Notes: generated from the letters alone by a model not told the origin. A DNA stretch of 64,000 bases from MED-G105 sp965263305 (GCA_965263305.1 OZ253666.1:2604001-2668000), one strand, 5' to 3'; positions 45,915 through 55,712 are shown, counted from the first letter of the stretch. A program made the numbers and translations.

Positions 45915-48068
45915 ATGACTGTAGACGCTTCCGTTGACGCCCCGTTTGTTGAGCGCGCCGGTCTTTCCGTTGCGAAAACACTTTGTGATTTTATCGAGAC
46001 GGAAGCCTTACCCGGCCTTGACCTGACGCCAGATGCGTTCTGGCAGGGCGCGGCGGCGATTATGGATCGGTTTGCGCCGGTAAACAGTGCGCTCCTCTCT
46101 GAGCGGGAAACGCTGCAGACGAAAATCGACGCCTGGTATGAAGCCCATCGCCAGTCCGATGGCGGCGATCCTGACGGGCACCGGGCGTTCCTTGAGGAGA
46201 TTGGCTATCTGGTACCGGAGCCAGCGCCGTTTACAATCGGTACGCAGAATGTTGATCCTGAACTGTCGACGCTCGCTGGCCCCCAGCTTGTTGTCCCCGT
46301 CCTAAACGCCCGCTACGCCTTGAACGCTGCGAATGCCCGATGGGGCAGTCTTTATGATGCGCTATATGGCACCGATGCCATTCCTCAGGAGGCGACGAAA
46401 GCAGGCGGCTATGATCCTGAGCGAGGCGCCCGGGTGATTGCCCGCGCCAAGGCCTTCCTTGATGAGACGGCGCCCCTCGCGGAAGGCTCACATCGTGATG
46501 TTACCGCTTACGAAGTGATGGACGGCGCATTGATGCCGGCGCTGGCGGATCCATCTCTGTTTGTTGGTTACAATGGCGCCCCGGATGCACCGACGGCGAT
46601 CCTCCTGCGTCACAACGGTCTGCATATCGAGATTGTCATTGATCGCGCCCATGCCGTTGGAAAAGGCGATGCGGCCGGGGTTGCGGATATTCTTCTGGAA
46701 TCGGCTCTTTCGACGATCATTGATTTGGAAGATTCCGTCGCGGCGGTGGATGCAGAGGACAAAACTCTCGCCTATCGCCATTGGCTCGGCCTGATGAAGG
46801 GCGATCTCGTCGCGAGCTTCAAAAAGGGTGGTGAGACCATGACGCGTGGTTTATCGCCTGATCGCGCCTATTACGCGTCTGGCGGGTCAACGTTGAGCTT
46901 AAAGGGCCGCGCCGCCCTTCTGGTGCGTAATGTTGGGCATTTGATGACGACCCCGGCGGTGCGCTTGGCCGACGGCGCCCAAGCGCCCGAAGGCGTTCTC
47001 GACGGGATCGTCACCAGCCTGATCGCCATGCATGATTTGAACGCCTCGGGCCCATTGCGCAATTCAATGGCGGGCTCTGTCTACATCGTGAAGCCAAAAA
47101 TGCATGGGCCAAAAGAATGTGCGTTTACAAATGATTTATTTGACGCCGTTGAGGATATGTTGGGGCTTGCTCGCAACACGCTGAAAGTGGGCGTCATGGA
47201 TGAAGAGCGCCGCACCTCGGCCAATCTCGCCGCTTGTATTCATGCCGTCAAAGACCGGATCGTGTTCATCAACACTGGGTTCCTTGATCGCACAGGCGAT
47301 GAATTACACACCGCGATGCGCGCTGGCCCAATGATCCGCAAACAGGATATGAAGTCTACTGATTGGATCAGTGCTTACGAAGACCGTAACGTGGCGATAG
47401 GCCTAACATGCGGTTTCTCCGGTCGGGCGCAAATCGGCAAGGGCATGTGGGCGGCGCCCGATCGCATGGCCGATATGCTCTCGCAAAAAGTTGCTCACCC
47501 GCGCTCGGGCGCCAATACGGCATGGGTGCCGAGCCCAACAGCGGCGACCCTCCATGCGATGCATTATCACGCCGTTGATGTGTTCGCTGTGCAAAAAGAC
47601 AAAACAACTATCCCGTCACTAGACGCGCTCCTGACGGTGCCTTTGGCGCGTGGGACTAATTGGTCGACAGAAGATATTCAGAATGAGCTTGATAACAATG
47701 CGCAAGGCATATTGGGGTATGTCGTGCGATGGATCGACCACGGCGTTGGCTGCTCCAAGGTGCCAGACATCAATGATATTGGCTTGATGGAGGATCGCGC
47801 TACGCTGCGTATTTCTTCCCAACACATGGCGAACTGGCTGCTGCACGGGGTGTGCACAGCCGATGACATTGAAGAGGCGTTCCAGCGCATGGCGGTAAAA
47901 GTTGATGCGCAGAATGCCAATGACCCCGCATACGAGCCCATGGCGCCGGCATTTGATGGGACCGCCTATAAGGCCGCGCGAGCCCTCGTTTTTGAGGGGA
48001 TCGAACAGCCAAGCGGGTATACCGAACCATTATTGCACGCCTATCGTCTCCAGAAAAAATCGGCGTAG
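45915..48068 (+). CDS. glcB: Malate synthase G
   Basis: 717 residues, typical G-type length. It condenses glyoxylate and acetyl-CoA in the glyoxylate route. NARWGSLYDALYGTDAIPQ, IDLEDSVAAVDAEDK, FINTGFLDRTGDELHT and GANTAWVPSPTAATLHAMHYH are all highly conserved. A separate isocitrate lyase gene is not in the window. Aconitase, another enzyme of the route, is 9 kb away. Confidence 0.96.
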   Translation: MTVDASVDAPFVERAGLSVAKTLCDFIETEALPGLDLTPDAFWQGAAAIMDRFAPVNSALLSERETLQTKIDAWYEAHRQSDGGDPDGHRAFLEEIGYLVPEPAPFTIGTQNVDPELSTLAGPQLVVPVLNARYALNAANARWGSLYDALYGTDAIPQEATKAGGYDPERGARVIARAKAFLDETAPLAEGSHRDVTAYEVMDGALMPALADPSLFVGYNGAPDAPTAILLRHNGLHIEIVIDRAHAVGKGDAAGVADILLESALSTIIDLEDSVAAVDAEDKTLAYRHWLGLMKGDLVASFKKGGETMTRGLSPDRAYYASGGSTLSLKGRAALLVRNVGHLMTTPAVRLADGAQAPEGVLDGIVTSLIAMHDLNASGPLRNSMAGSVYIVKPKMHGPKECAFTNDLFDAVEDMLGLARNTLKVGVMDEERRTSANLAACIHAVKDRIVFINTGFLDRTGDELHTAMRAGPMIRKQDMKSTDWISAYEDRNVAIGLTCGFSGRAQIGKGMWAAPDRMADMLSQKVAHPRSGANTAWVPSPTAATLHAMHYHAVDVFAVQKDKTTIPSLDALLTVPLARGTNWSTEDIQNELDNNAQGILGYVVRWIDHGVGCSKVPDINDIGLMEDRATLRISSQHMANWLLHGVCTADDIEEAFQRMAVKVDAQNANDPAYEPMAPAFDGTAYKAARALVFEGIEQPSGYTEPLLHAYRLQKKSA

Positions 48069-48153
48069 ATCCAACCCGTCTTTACTTAACGCGGTATAAC
48101 ATAAGGTTGGTATTTCAATTTCTCTATTCAAAACCATGCTCATGGCTTGACCC

Positions 48154-48198
48154 CCCCCTTAAGAGTTTGCACTTTATTGGGCGTATTACTTAAGGGGG
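48154..48198 (+). promoter_or_regulatory. Inverted repeat covering the S9 peptidase ribosome binding site
   Basis: CCCCCTTAAG (48154-48163) and CTTAAGGGGG (48189-48198) are perfect 10-bp arms around 25 bases. The right arm is the only Shine-Dalgarno-like sequence (AAGGGGG, four bases from ATG 48203), so folding of the RNA would hide it. The left arm is adjacent to a possible TTGACC -35 element, so it may alternatively be an operator. Confidence 0.55.
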
Positions 48199-48202
48199 CC
48201 TT

Positions 48203-48373
48203 ATGGGCGTGTTTAAACTAAACGTAGTGACCTCTGGCGTTTATCGTTCAATGACGTATTCGCGCCTCGCTTATGTCATCAGCGCGGGCATAGGCGCAGC
48301 CGGGATTCTCTTTTGCGCCGCATCGGCGGCGCCGCCCATTGAGGCCTACGGGGATCTACCGAGCGTGCGCTGA
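48203..48373 (+). pseudogene. N-terminal part of S9 peptidase, cut by in-frame TGA
   Basis: 56 codons from ATG 48203, with a membrane/signal segment near residues 23-44 (YVISAGIGAAGILFCAASAA) followed by PPIEAYGDLPSVR and a TGA at 48371-48373. The next codon begins the catalytic frame in the same phase (MAISPEGQKIG). In related peptidases this stretch is unbroken, so this is the export signal and beginning of one gene. Either real damage, sequencing error, or readthrough. Confidence 0.65.
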
Positions 48374-50221
48374 ATGGCGATATCACCCGAGGGCCAAAAA
48401 ATTGGCGCGATCATGCGCACAGACGGCGCCGAAGCGCTTTTGACCTTTGACTTTGATGAAAAGCAGTGGCGCGGCGGTGTGCGGCTAAGTGACATCAAAG
48501 CGCGCGATGTAGAGTTTATTGGCAACGATCATATTATTTTACGGGCGTCAGAAACAACCAGCCTTTATGGGTTCCGCGGACAATTGGAGTATTCCGCGGC
48601 GTTTGCCTTTAATCTTGAAACGGAAAGAATTCGTCAATTGCTACGAGACACTGAGGGGTTGTTTCCAGCTCAATCAGGGCTAGGGCGCATTCTGGGGACG
48701 TTTGACAACGCTAGAGGAAGACCAGACGTTTTCATGCCGGCGTTTATGGGGTCGCGATCTAGTGATCCGTCTTATAGCTTGCTTCGCGTTAATCTCGATT
48801 CCGGCCGTGGACGTGTTTTCAAAAGAGGGACGCCTGATACACGGGACTGGTTCGTTGATCGCGACGGTACGGTTCTCGCCGAGGAACGTTTTGACGATAA
48901 CCGCAACGTCTACTCCATCCGCGCCCTACAGGATGGCAAGTTGAAAGAAATATACAGCCACAAAGCCTCGATCCCACCGATCGCTCTGGTCGGCGTGAAA
49001 CCGGATAAATCCGCGTTGATCATATCACGGTATTCGAAAGACGATTATATCGTCCTTGCCGAGATGGATTTTAAAGGGAATTTTTCGCCGCCAATTTTCT
49101 CAAGGGCGGATGCGGATGTTGAGCGCGTCATTCTCGGTGAAAACCAAGTCGTTTACGGCGTTGAATACGCGGGCATGTATCCGTCTTATGAATTTTTTGA
49201 CCCTGAACTAAACAGTCTTATGCAAAGCGTTGTCGAGTTATTGCCCGAAAGCGCCGTAAGTTTGACAGATTGGACCGATGATTTTGCGCATCTGGTCGTT
49301 CATATAGCGGGAAATAAACTCGCACCCGCTTACTATCGGTTTGATCGGGCTCAAAAGAAACTCGTCAAACTGCAGCGAACGCATAACGCGATAAACGACG
49401 AGGATGTTGCGGAAGTTCTGAGCATTGAATACAAAACGAGAGACGGCGCGGTAATCCCTGCTGTGTTGACGAGGCCACGTGATTGGTCGGGTGATAGATT
49501 GTATCCGACCATTATCTTGCCCCATGGCGGTCCTGAAGCCCATGATAGCGTCGGATTCGATTGGATGGCGCAATTCTTCGCCAGCCGTGGCTATCTCGTC
49601 TTACAACCCAATTTCCGCGGTTCAGACGGTTTTGGCGACGCCTTCAAGCAAGCCGGGCGCGGGGAATGGGGCAAGGGGGTAATGCAACATGATGTCACTG
49701 ATGGGTTGAAAGCGCTTATTCGTTCGAAATGGGCCGATCCGGAGAAAGTCTGTATTATTGGCGCGAGCTATGGTGGATACGCCGCCCTCGCTGGCGGCGC
49801 TTTCACCCCCGATCTTTATGCGTGTATCGGCGCGATCGCGCCTGTCGCCAGCTTGCCTCGAATGCTTATCGATGAACGCCGCGACAGCGGGCGCAACAGT
49901 TGGGTTGTCGATTATTGGACCGATCTTATTGGTGATCCAAAATCTGAGCGTGAGAAACTAAAGTCAATTTCGCCGTCTGAGCATGCATCCGAATTTCAGG
50001 CGCCTGTTCTGCTAATTCATGGCAATGACGATACAGTCGTCCCCTTTCATCAAAGCCGGATGATGGAGGGCGCTCTAAAGCGAGCGAATAAATCCGTACG
50101 GTTCGTGAAGTTGAAGGGCGGGGATCATTGGCTTTCAACCGGCGAGACCCGTCTTGAAACGTTAAAAGCACTTTCGGTGTTCGTGGAGGAGAACATAGGT
50201 CCAGGCGTGACGACGCAATAA
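48374..50221 (+). CDS. S9 family prolyl oligopeptidase-type serine peptidase
   Basis: 615 residues from ATG 48374. A beta-propeller-like N-terminal region is followed by an alpha/beta-hydrolase domain. The triad is S465 in GASYGGYAAL, an Asp near 552-553 in HGNDDTVVP, and H585 in GGDHWL. Family members trim peptides in the periplasm or cytosol. Numbering starts after the in-frame stop; joined with the preceding 56 codons it would be 672 residues with a signal peptide. As it stands the protein would be cytosolic and lacks a good Shine-Dalgarno sequence. Domain call firm; whether it is expressed is uncertain. Confidence 0.85.
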   Translation: MAISPEGQKIGAIMRTDGAEALLTFDFDEKQWRGGVRLSDIKARDVEFIGNDHIILRASETTSLYGFRGQLEYSAAFAFNLETERIRQLLRDTEGLFPAQSGLGRILGTFDNARGRPDVFMPAFMGSRSSDPSYSLLRVNLDSGRGRVFKRGTPDTRDWFVDRDGTVLAEERFDDNRNVYSIRALQDGKLKEIYSHKASIPPIALVGVKPDKSALIISRYSKDDYIVLAEMDFKGNFSPPIFSRADADVERVILGENQVVYGVEYAGMYPSYEFFDPELNSLMQSVVELLPESAVSLTDWTDDFAHLVVHIAGNKLAPAYYRFDRAQKKLVKLQRTHNAINDEDVAEVLSIEYKTRDGAVIPAVLTRPRDWSGDRLYPTIILPHGGPEAHDSVGFDWMAQFFASRGYLVLQPNFRGSDGFGDAFKQAGRGEWGKGVMQHDVTDGLKALIRSKWADPEKVCIIGASYGGYAALAGGAFTPDLYACIGAIAPVASLPRMLIDERRDSGRNSWVVDYWTDLIGDPKSEREKLKSISPSEHASEFQAPVLLIHGNDDTVVPFHQSRMMEGALKRANKSVRFVKLKGGDHWLSTGETRLETLKALSVFVEENIGPGVTTQ

Positions 50222-50317
50222 TTAAGCGTCCCTTGAATGCGGCTACGATCTAGATTCTACAGGATTGGCGGGAATGATGTTTCCACCTTCGCGCCATTTC
50301 CACAAAAACCAAGGATC

Positions 50318-50357
50318 AAAAAAACCGACCTCATCGAAAAGATGAAGTCGGTTTTTT
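50318..50357. terminator. Bidirectional intrinsic terminator
   Basis: ACCGAC-C-TCATC pairs with GATGA-A-GTCGGT around a GAAAA loop, with A-run before and T-run after. It serves both the S9 peptidase gene (plus) and the podJ-like gene (minus). Confidence 0.9.
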
Positions 50358-50381
50358 GTGGTCGAAATTTTGTTTGGTCGG

Positions 50382-53300
50382 TCAGGCGCCGGCGCGTTCG
50401 TTGGCCGCTTCATTTTGCGGGATGGGCGTCCAAGCCGCGACTTCAGCATCAAGTTCGGCGCGCTTTTCAGCTGAAATGCCGCCGGCGATTTGGGCGGCTT
50501 GTTCTTCCGCTTGGGTGTCGCCATTGCGCGCTGCTAAGGCGTACCAATAATAGGCGCGCTCGCGCCATTCTGGCGTTTCGCTAGATTGAAGCGTTGCACC
50601 AAGATTGAATTGGGAGTCGACGAGCCCATAACGCCCAGCTTGTTCAAACCATGCGATGGAAGCGTCAACATCAACATCACCGCCGTCGCCGCGCGCCGTC
50701 ATCACACCAAGACGGTGCATCGCGAGGATATTACCGCCGTTGGCGGCGCGCTCATACCAGGCGCGAGCACGTTCAAAGTCACGCTCAACGCCGCGCCCGA
50801 GTTTGAAGAACTCTCCAAGTTGAAGCTGCGCGGGCGGATGGCCGAGCGCCGCGGCTTCTTGCAAAAGACGGAGACCCTCGCGTTCTTCCGCTTCCGTGGA
50901 GGCAACCGCTAAGGCGCCCATCGCATCAAGATATAGTTCGCGTGGGGATAACGTCGCTTCCAGCGTTGGCTGAGTTTGCGGGGACGGCTGATCTTTTAAC
51001 GTCGGGGGGGCTGCTGGATTGTTCAGATCGAGCGATGCGTTGTCGCTGTTTCCGCCACCTCTGGGGAGCAAGAGCAAGGCAAGCAAAACAAGAAGGAGGC
51101 CAACGCCAAGGGCAATGGCAATCGAGCGCGGCCGCAGGAGCCCCGCCGGAAGGGCGGAGAAGGGACCGCTTTTTTCTTCTTCTTCTTGGTCGTTCTCATC
51201 GTCCAGGGCTAGTGAGCCCATTTCATCTTCAGCTTCGCTTTGATCTTGATGAACGTTTTTCTTTTTTGCCTTGCGACGACGTTTTGGCGCTTCGTCTTCC
51301 GCGATGTCGAGCGGAGCTCCGTCGGCCGTCAGAGGAGCGTCGTCGTCTAGCGTATTCAGATCACTATTTCGTTCCGCCTTTTTGCGCTTGGCGGCTAAGA
51401 TCGCCCGCTGACGGGGCGACAATCTGCGTTTTACTTTCCCCGACTCTTCCTCTTCAGCCCGCGAGGCTGCTTCTTTTGCGGCGGCGCGCGCTGCTTTCAG
51501 GTAATTATCCCCCGCCGGCGCGTCATCAAGAGCAAGATCTAGATCCCCATGATCGCTATCGGGCGTTTTGGCGGTAGCGATTTTTTTCTTTGCTCGTTTT
51601 TTGCGGGCGGCTAGTTGTTTTTTTGTCGGGGCAGGCTGCTCCGTGGCCTGATCCAATAGCGCAAGGTCTTTATCTGTGTCCGAAAGCGGATCGCCTAATT
51701 CATCCAACTCCGACATCAGATCTTGTAGATCAAGGTCGTTGGACGGATCATTTTGCGCTGACTCATCGCTTCCGCCGACAGCGGCAAGTTTTTGATTGTC
51801 CGTGTCGAACCCAAGGGCGGCTCGAACATCGGCCAAAATTTCGGCGCTTTCTTCATGTGACTGCACCGCCTCGGGTGCAGTGTCCTGATCGCTTTCGTTT
51901 GCGTCGGATAAGCCTTCAACATCGTCAAGAGCGACGGAAAAATCGTCACTGTCTTCCTCAAAATCCGTTCCCTCACCGACGTCAAGGAACTCATCGAAAT
52001 CCTGATCGAGTTGTTCGGCGCTATCGCCGTCCGTGATGTTATCGATCGGCGATGTTTCAGCATCCTGACTGGCGTCCACGGCGAATTCAGTGCTGGCGAA
52101 TGCCGCGTCGATTTCATCTTGTACCCGGCGCGCTTCCAATTGCTCGCGCTCTTCGGGTGTTAGCGCTGGTTCAACTGGGGTGGCAGGCGCGTCACCGGCT
52201 TCGATCGCGTCGTCGGCTTTGAAACTAGCCTCAAGCGCGGCGATTGCTTCTTCCGGCGATCCAAGTCCGCTGGTTTCCTCTGCTTTGTCTACATTGGGGC
52301 TTGCAACGGCATGGTCGAACTCATCGACGTTCACCCCATCAAGATCATCCGCTGCAGTTGGCTCATCGGTGTCCAAAGGAACACTAAAAGCGCCCTGCTG
52401 CGCATTATCGACCTCTTCAGCGGCAGGGCGCAGAGCGTCGAGGCGACGAATAATCTCTCCAAAAGAGTTATGGAGATCAGCAATTTGTCCATCAGTGCGT
52501 TTGGCAAGCGCGGTGACGGCAGTTTCCGCTTCACGGCGTGATTTCTCCGACTCAACAGACTCGGCTTCTTTTAGTTCCTCACGCAATCCAGAGATTGTTA
52601 GCGCGACCTTTTCAACGCTGTCGGCGCTACGTTTTTCAGCGGCGTCAATTTGACCGGCGAGGCGGGAAATGGACGATTCTAAGCCTCGAATTTGGTCGCC
52701 GCCGCGTTTGATTTCGTCTCCAAGAATCCGCAACCGTTTGCCGGTTCTTTCAACAAACTCAGCATCAGCAGAATTGCGCGCGTCTGCATTCATTTTGGCG
52801 GCTTCAGAAGCAATACGTTCTGCCCGGGCGACACGAGATGACATGCCGTCAACGGCGTCTTTCAGAAACGTAATTGCTTTCGTATCCGTCGTATCGTTGG
52901 CGACGGTGTCAGGCAGCGCTTCAATGCGCGCAGTTAGTTTTTGCAGATTGGTTTCCGTTGCGCCAAGGCGCGCGAGGGCTTCTTTCTGCGATGTATTAAA
53001 TTGCAGCGCGACTTGGCCGACAGCTTTTTCAAGCGCTTTTAGGGCTTCGATGCGGCCGTTATCGGCCACTTTTTCTTCAATAGCCTGAAGGCGCAACTCA
53101 ACGCCGGGATCTTGGTCTCCAGTCCGAGCGCCGCCATCGCGTTCTAGGCGTTGAACGCGCTCGACAACGTTGGAGAAGCTGCGCGCCAGATCATTGACCG
53201 AAGCAAGGGTTTTTTCTTCCGCCGATGTCGTTTTCTGGTTGAGGAATTCAATCGCCGTCGCGAGATCGCGCATTCGGGGACCGTCTTGGCCTGCTGACGC

Positions 53301-53447
53301 GGGATCATCCTCGCTGTCACCGGCGGTGTAAATCACGCCGTTCAGCCATTCGCCGAGGGTTTTACCCTCGCGGCGCGCCGCTTCTTTTGCGGTCTCACGA
53401 GCATCTTGCTCAATTCCTTTTACGCTCCATGGGGCGGTAGATTTCAT
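50382..53447 (-). CDS. PodJ-like polar localisation factor with Sel1 repeats
   Basis: 1021 residues. The start MKSTAPWSVKGIEQDARETAKEAARREGKTLGEWLN is the N-terminal signature of alphaproteobacterial PodJ proteins. Long coiled coil follows (about 80-330), then a very acidic low-complexity region (about 350-650), basic patches, a single membrane helix near 772-795 (SIAIALGVGLLLVLLALLLL) and periplasmic Sel1 repeats (about 835-1000; EGLRLLQEAAALGHPPAQLQLGEFFKLGRGVERDFERARAWYERAA). In Caulobacter PodJ marks the new pole and recruits PleC. ATG 53447 is the start. Similarity is domain-level, so the symbol is not assigned. Confidence 0.82.
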   Translation of the reverse strand: MKSTAPWSVKGIEQDARETAKEAARREGKTLGEWLNGVIYTAGDSEDDPASAGQDGPRMRDLATAIEFLNQKTTSAEEKTLASVNDLARSFSNVVERVQRLERDGGARTGDQDPGVELRLQAIEEKVADNGRIEALKALEKAVGQVALQFNTSQKEALARLGATETNLQKLTARIEALPDTVANDTTDTKAITFLKDAVDGMSSRVARAERIASEAAKMNADARNSADAEFVERTGKRLRILGDEIKRGGDQIRGLESSISRLAGQIDAAEKRSADSVEKVALTISGLREELKEAESVESEKSRREAETAVTALAKRTDGQIADLHNSFGEIIRRLDALRPAAEEVDNAQQGAFSVPLDTDEPTAADDLDGVNVDEFDHAVASPNVDKAEETSGLGSPEEAIAALEASFKADDAIEAGDAPATPVEPALTPEEREQLEARRVQDEIDAAFASTEFAVDASQDAETSPIDNITDGDSAEQLDQDFDEFLDVGEGTDFEEDSDDFSVALDDVEGLSDANESDQDTAPEAVQSHEESAEILADVRAALGFDTDNQKLAAVGGSDESAQNDPSNDLDLQDLMSELDELGDPLSDTDKDLALLDQATEQPAPTKKQLAARKKRAKKKIATAKTPDSDHGDLDLALDDAPAGDNYLKAARAAAKEAASRAEEEESGKVKRRLSPRQRAILAAKRKKAERNSDLNTLDDDAPLTADGAPLDIAEDEAPKRRRKAKKKNVHQDQSEAEDEMGSLALDDENDQEEEEKSGPFSALPAGLLRPRSIAIALGVGLLLVLLALLLLPRGGGNSDNASLDLNNPAAPPTLKDQPSPQTQPTLEATLSPRELYLDAMGALAVASTEAEEREGLRLLQEAAALGHPPAQLQLGEFFKLGRGVERDFERARAWYERAANGGNILAMHRLGVMTARGDGGDVDVDASIAWFEQAGRYGLVDSQFNLGATLQSSETPEWRERAYYWYALAARNGDTQAEEQAAQIAGGISAEKRAELDAEVAAWTPIPQNEAANERAGA

Positions 53448-53888
53448 GGCGCTTTCACCAATTTTTGTTTGCGACGTCTCCTTATGGGCAGAGAAAGCCT
53501 GACGAGACGTTAATTGTGTTAACCTTAATCGAGCCCTCTCACGCGATATCTAGAGTGCGCGCAAAATCCCTCAATCTTGAGCGGTAAGGTGCTTCGTTTT
53601 TCCCGCAAAGCCTTTATCCCGCCCAATTTTCTCAAGCACCGCATTTTATTAATGATTCGGCCACAAAGGGCCTTGTTTATCGATCGTTGAGAACGTTTCG
53701 TTAGGGTCGAAATTTGGATAACGCGCCGCGATGACCAGCGCCCCCGCGACAATGCGTGCTGCGTTGCACGCTTTGTCGCCCTGCTGGGGCCCGTTAAAGT
53801 TGCGATCAAAGTAATCGCCCTGGGACACGGGGCCGTATTGGAAATATCGGAGGGTTGTAGCCCACCGTTGAGTTTAAGGAGCGACACC
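53448..53888. other. Divergent region between podJ-like gene and acyl-CoA dehydrogenase
   Basis: About 440 bases. Three TTAA sites cluster at 53510, 53519 and 53525, but their spacings (9 and 6) do not fit a CtrA box. I see no ORF, RNA gene or clear promoter. Confidence 0.4.
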
Positions 53889-55676
53889 ATGACGACATAT
53901 ACTCCGCCGATTCGCGATATGGCGTTTGTCATCAACGATGTTCTTCAGCTTTCGAAGTATTCGAACCTGCCGGGCTTCGCCGATGTCGATGAAGATACAA
54001 TTAGCGCTATTCTGGAAGAGGGCGGAAAGCTCGCCTCCGAGGTGCTTCACCCCATCAACCTGTCTGGCGACCGCGAGGGTGTCACCCGCCACGATGATGG
54101 ATCCGTTACAACCCCAAAGGGGTTTAAGGACGCCTACGATAAATTCGTCGAAGGCGGTTGGCAAAGTCTTGGCTTCGATCCGGAATATGGCGGTCAGGGT
54201 CTGCCCTATGTATTGACCCTGGCCATGCAGGAAATGATGTCCTCGTCCAATATGGCGTTTGGCATGTATCCGGGGCTCGCTTCCGGCGCCGCGAACACTA
54301 TTTACGCCCACGGCACCGACGAGCAGAAGGGGACATATCTACCCAAGATGATCTCCGGTGAATGGGGCGGGACGATGAACCTGACCGAGCCCCATTGTGG
54401 CACGGACCTTGGTTTGTTACGCACGAAAGCCGTTCCGAATGGAGATGGCAGTTACAAGATCAGCGGCCAAAAGATCTTCATTTCGGCCGGTGAGCATGAT
54501 CTCACGGATAACATCGTCCATCTCGTCTTGGCGCGCATTGAAGGCGCGCCGGAAGGCGTTAAAGGCATTTCGCTCTTTATCGTCCCGAAATTCTTCGTGA
54601 ATGAAGACGGATCATTGGGCGATCGAAATACCGTCAGCTGCGGTAAAATCGAAGAAAAGATGGGCATTCACGCCAACGCCACCTGCGTGATGAACTACGA
54701 CGAGGCGACCGGCTATCTCTTGGGCGAAGAGCACAAGGGTTTGAAAGCCATGTTCGTGATGATGAACGAGGCGCGCCTTGGCGTGGCGCTTCAGGGGCTC
54801 GCCATTTCCGAAGTGTCTTATCAAAACGCCGCTGATTACGCGCGCGATCGCATTCAAGGACGGGCTCTGACGGGGCCAAAGGAAGAGGATAAAGCGGCCG
54901 ACCCAATTATCGTTCATCCTGATGTCCGCCGTATGCTGATGGATCAAAAGTCGGTGCTGGAAGGTGGACGCGCGTGGATTTATTGGTCTGCGCTTCAAGC
55001 GGATTTGCATCATAAATCCCCTGATGAGAATACCCAGGAACGCGCCGATGATTTTCTGGGCCTGATGACGCCGGTTCTAAAGGCATATCTTACGGACAAG
55101 GGATATGAGCATTCAACGACCGCGCAGCAAATTCTCGGCGGTCACGGGTATATCGAAGAATGGGGTATGGCCCAGTTCGTTCGTGATGCGCGTATCGCCA
55201 TGATTTACGAAGGGGCTAATGGCATCCAGGCCCTTGATCTCGTCGGCCGTAAACTGCCCGCCAAAGGGGGGCGCGCCATTCAGGCCTTCTTTGCTGAAAT
55301 TGATGATTTCGTGAACGACAACGCCGAGAATGCCGAATTGGCGGATTATCTTGAGGGGCTAAAAACCGCGAAAGCCGATGTGGTCGAAGCGACGCAATGG
55401 TTGATGGCGAACGGGTTCCAAAACCCTGATAATGCTGGCGCCGCGTCTACTGACTACCTCAATATGATGGCGCTTCTTTGTCTCGCCCATGGTTGGGCGC
55501 AGCTCGCCAAAACCTCCATTGAGAGACAAAAAGACGGGCCCGATGAGTTCTTCTCGAATAAGCTGATCACGGGCCAATACTTCCTCAAACGCGTGTTGCC
55601 GGACGTACGCTCTCACCTGGAGAAATTGAAAACCGGCGCAGAGCCGATGATGGCCCTGGCGGCGGAGGCGTTTTAG
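53889..55676 (+). CDS. Acyl-CoA dehydrogenase (DmdC-like, C-terminal extended)
   Basis: 595 residues, larger than short-chain dehydrogenases because of an additional C-terminal domain. GTMNLTEPHCGTDLGLLRTKAVPNGDGSYKISGQKIFISAGEHDLTDNIVHLVLAR and QILGGHGYIEEWGMAQFVRDARIAMIYEGANGIQALDLVGRKL are the flavin and catalytic regions. It desaturates an acyl-CoA and passes electrons to ETF. The relatives include 3-methylmercaptopropionyl-CoA dehydrogenase, but that substrate is not proven. ATG 53889 follows AAGGAGCGACACC. Confidence 0.92.
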   Translation: MTTYTPPIRDMAFVINDVLQLSKYSNLPGFADVDEDTISAILEEGGKLASEVLHPINLSGDREGVTRHDDGSVTTPKGFKDAYDKFVEGGWQSLGFDPEYGGQGLPYVLTLAMQEMMSSSNMAFGMYPGLASGAANTIYAHGTDEQKGTYLPKMISGEWGGTMNLTEPHCGTDLGLLRTKAVPNGDGSYKISGQKIFISAGEHDLTDNIVHLVLARIEGAPEGVKGISLFIVPKFFVNEDGSLGDRNTVSCGKIEEKMGIHANATCVMNYDEATGYLLGEEHKGLKAMFVMMNEARLGVALQGLAISEVSYQNAADYARDRIQGRALTGPKEEDKAADPIIVHPDVRRMLMDQKSVLEGGRAWIYWSALQADLHHKSPDENTQERADDFLGLMTPVLKAYLTDKGYEHSTTAQQILGGHGYIEEWGMAQFVRDARIAMIYEGANGIQALDLVGRKLPAKGGRAIQAFFAEIDDFVNDNAENAELADYLEGLKTAKADVVEATQWLMANGFQNPDNAGAASTDYLNMMALLCLAHGWAQLAKTSIERQKDGPDEFFSNKLITGQYFLKRVLPDVRSHLEKLKTGAEPMMALAAEAF

Positions 55677-55712
55677 GACGAACCCACGGGACGTCCCCAA
55701 ATCTGATTTAGT

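Noticed and set aside
48151..48158. Run of eight C as a possible phase-variation tract for the S9 peptidase
   Set aside because: The run lies upstream of the start codon, so slippage would not change the frame; it could only alter the spacing of promoter elements or the hairpin.
53510..53528. Cluster of three TTAA sites upstream of the podJ-like gene as a CtrA box
   Set aside because: Start-to-start spacings are 9 and 6 bases; a CtrA box needs 11 (TTAA-N7-TTAA).
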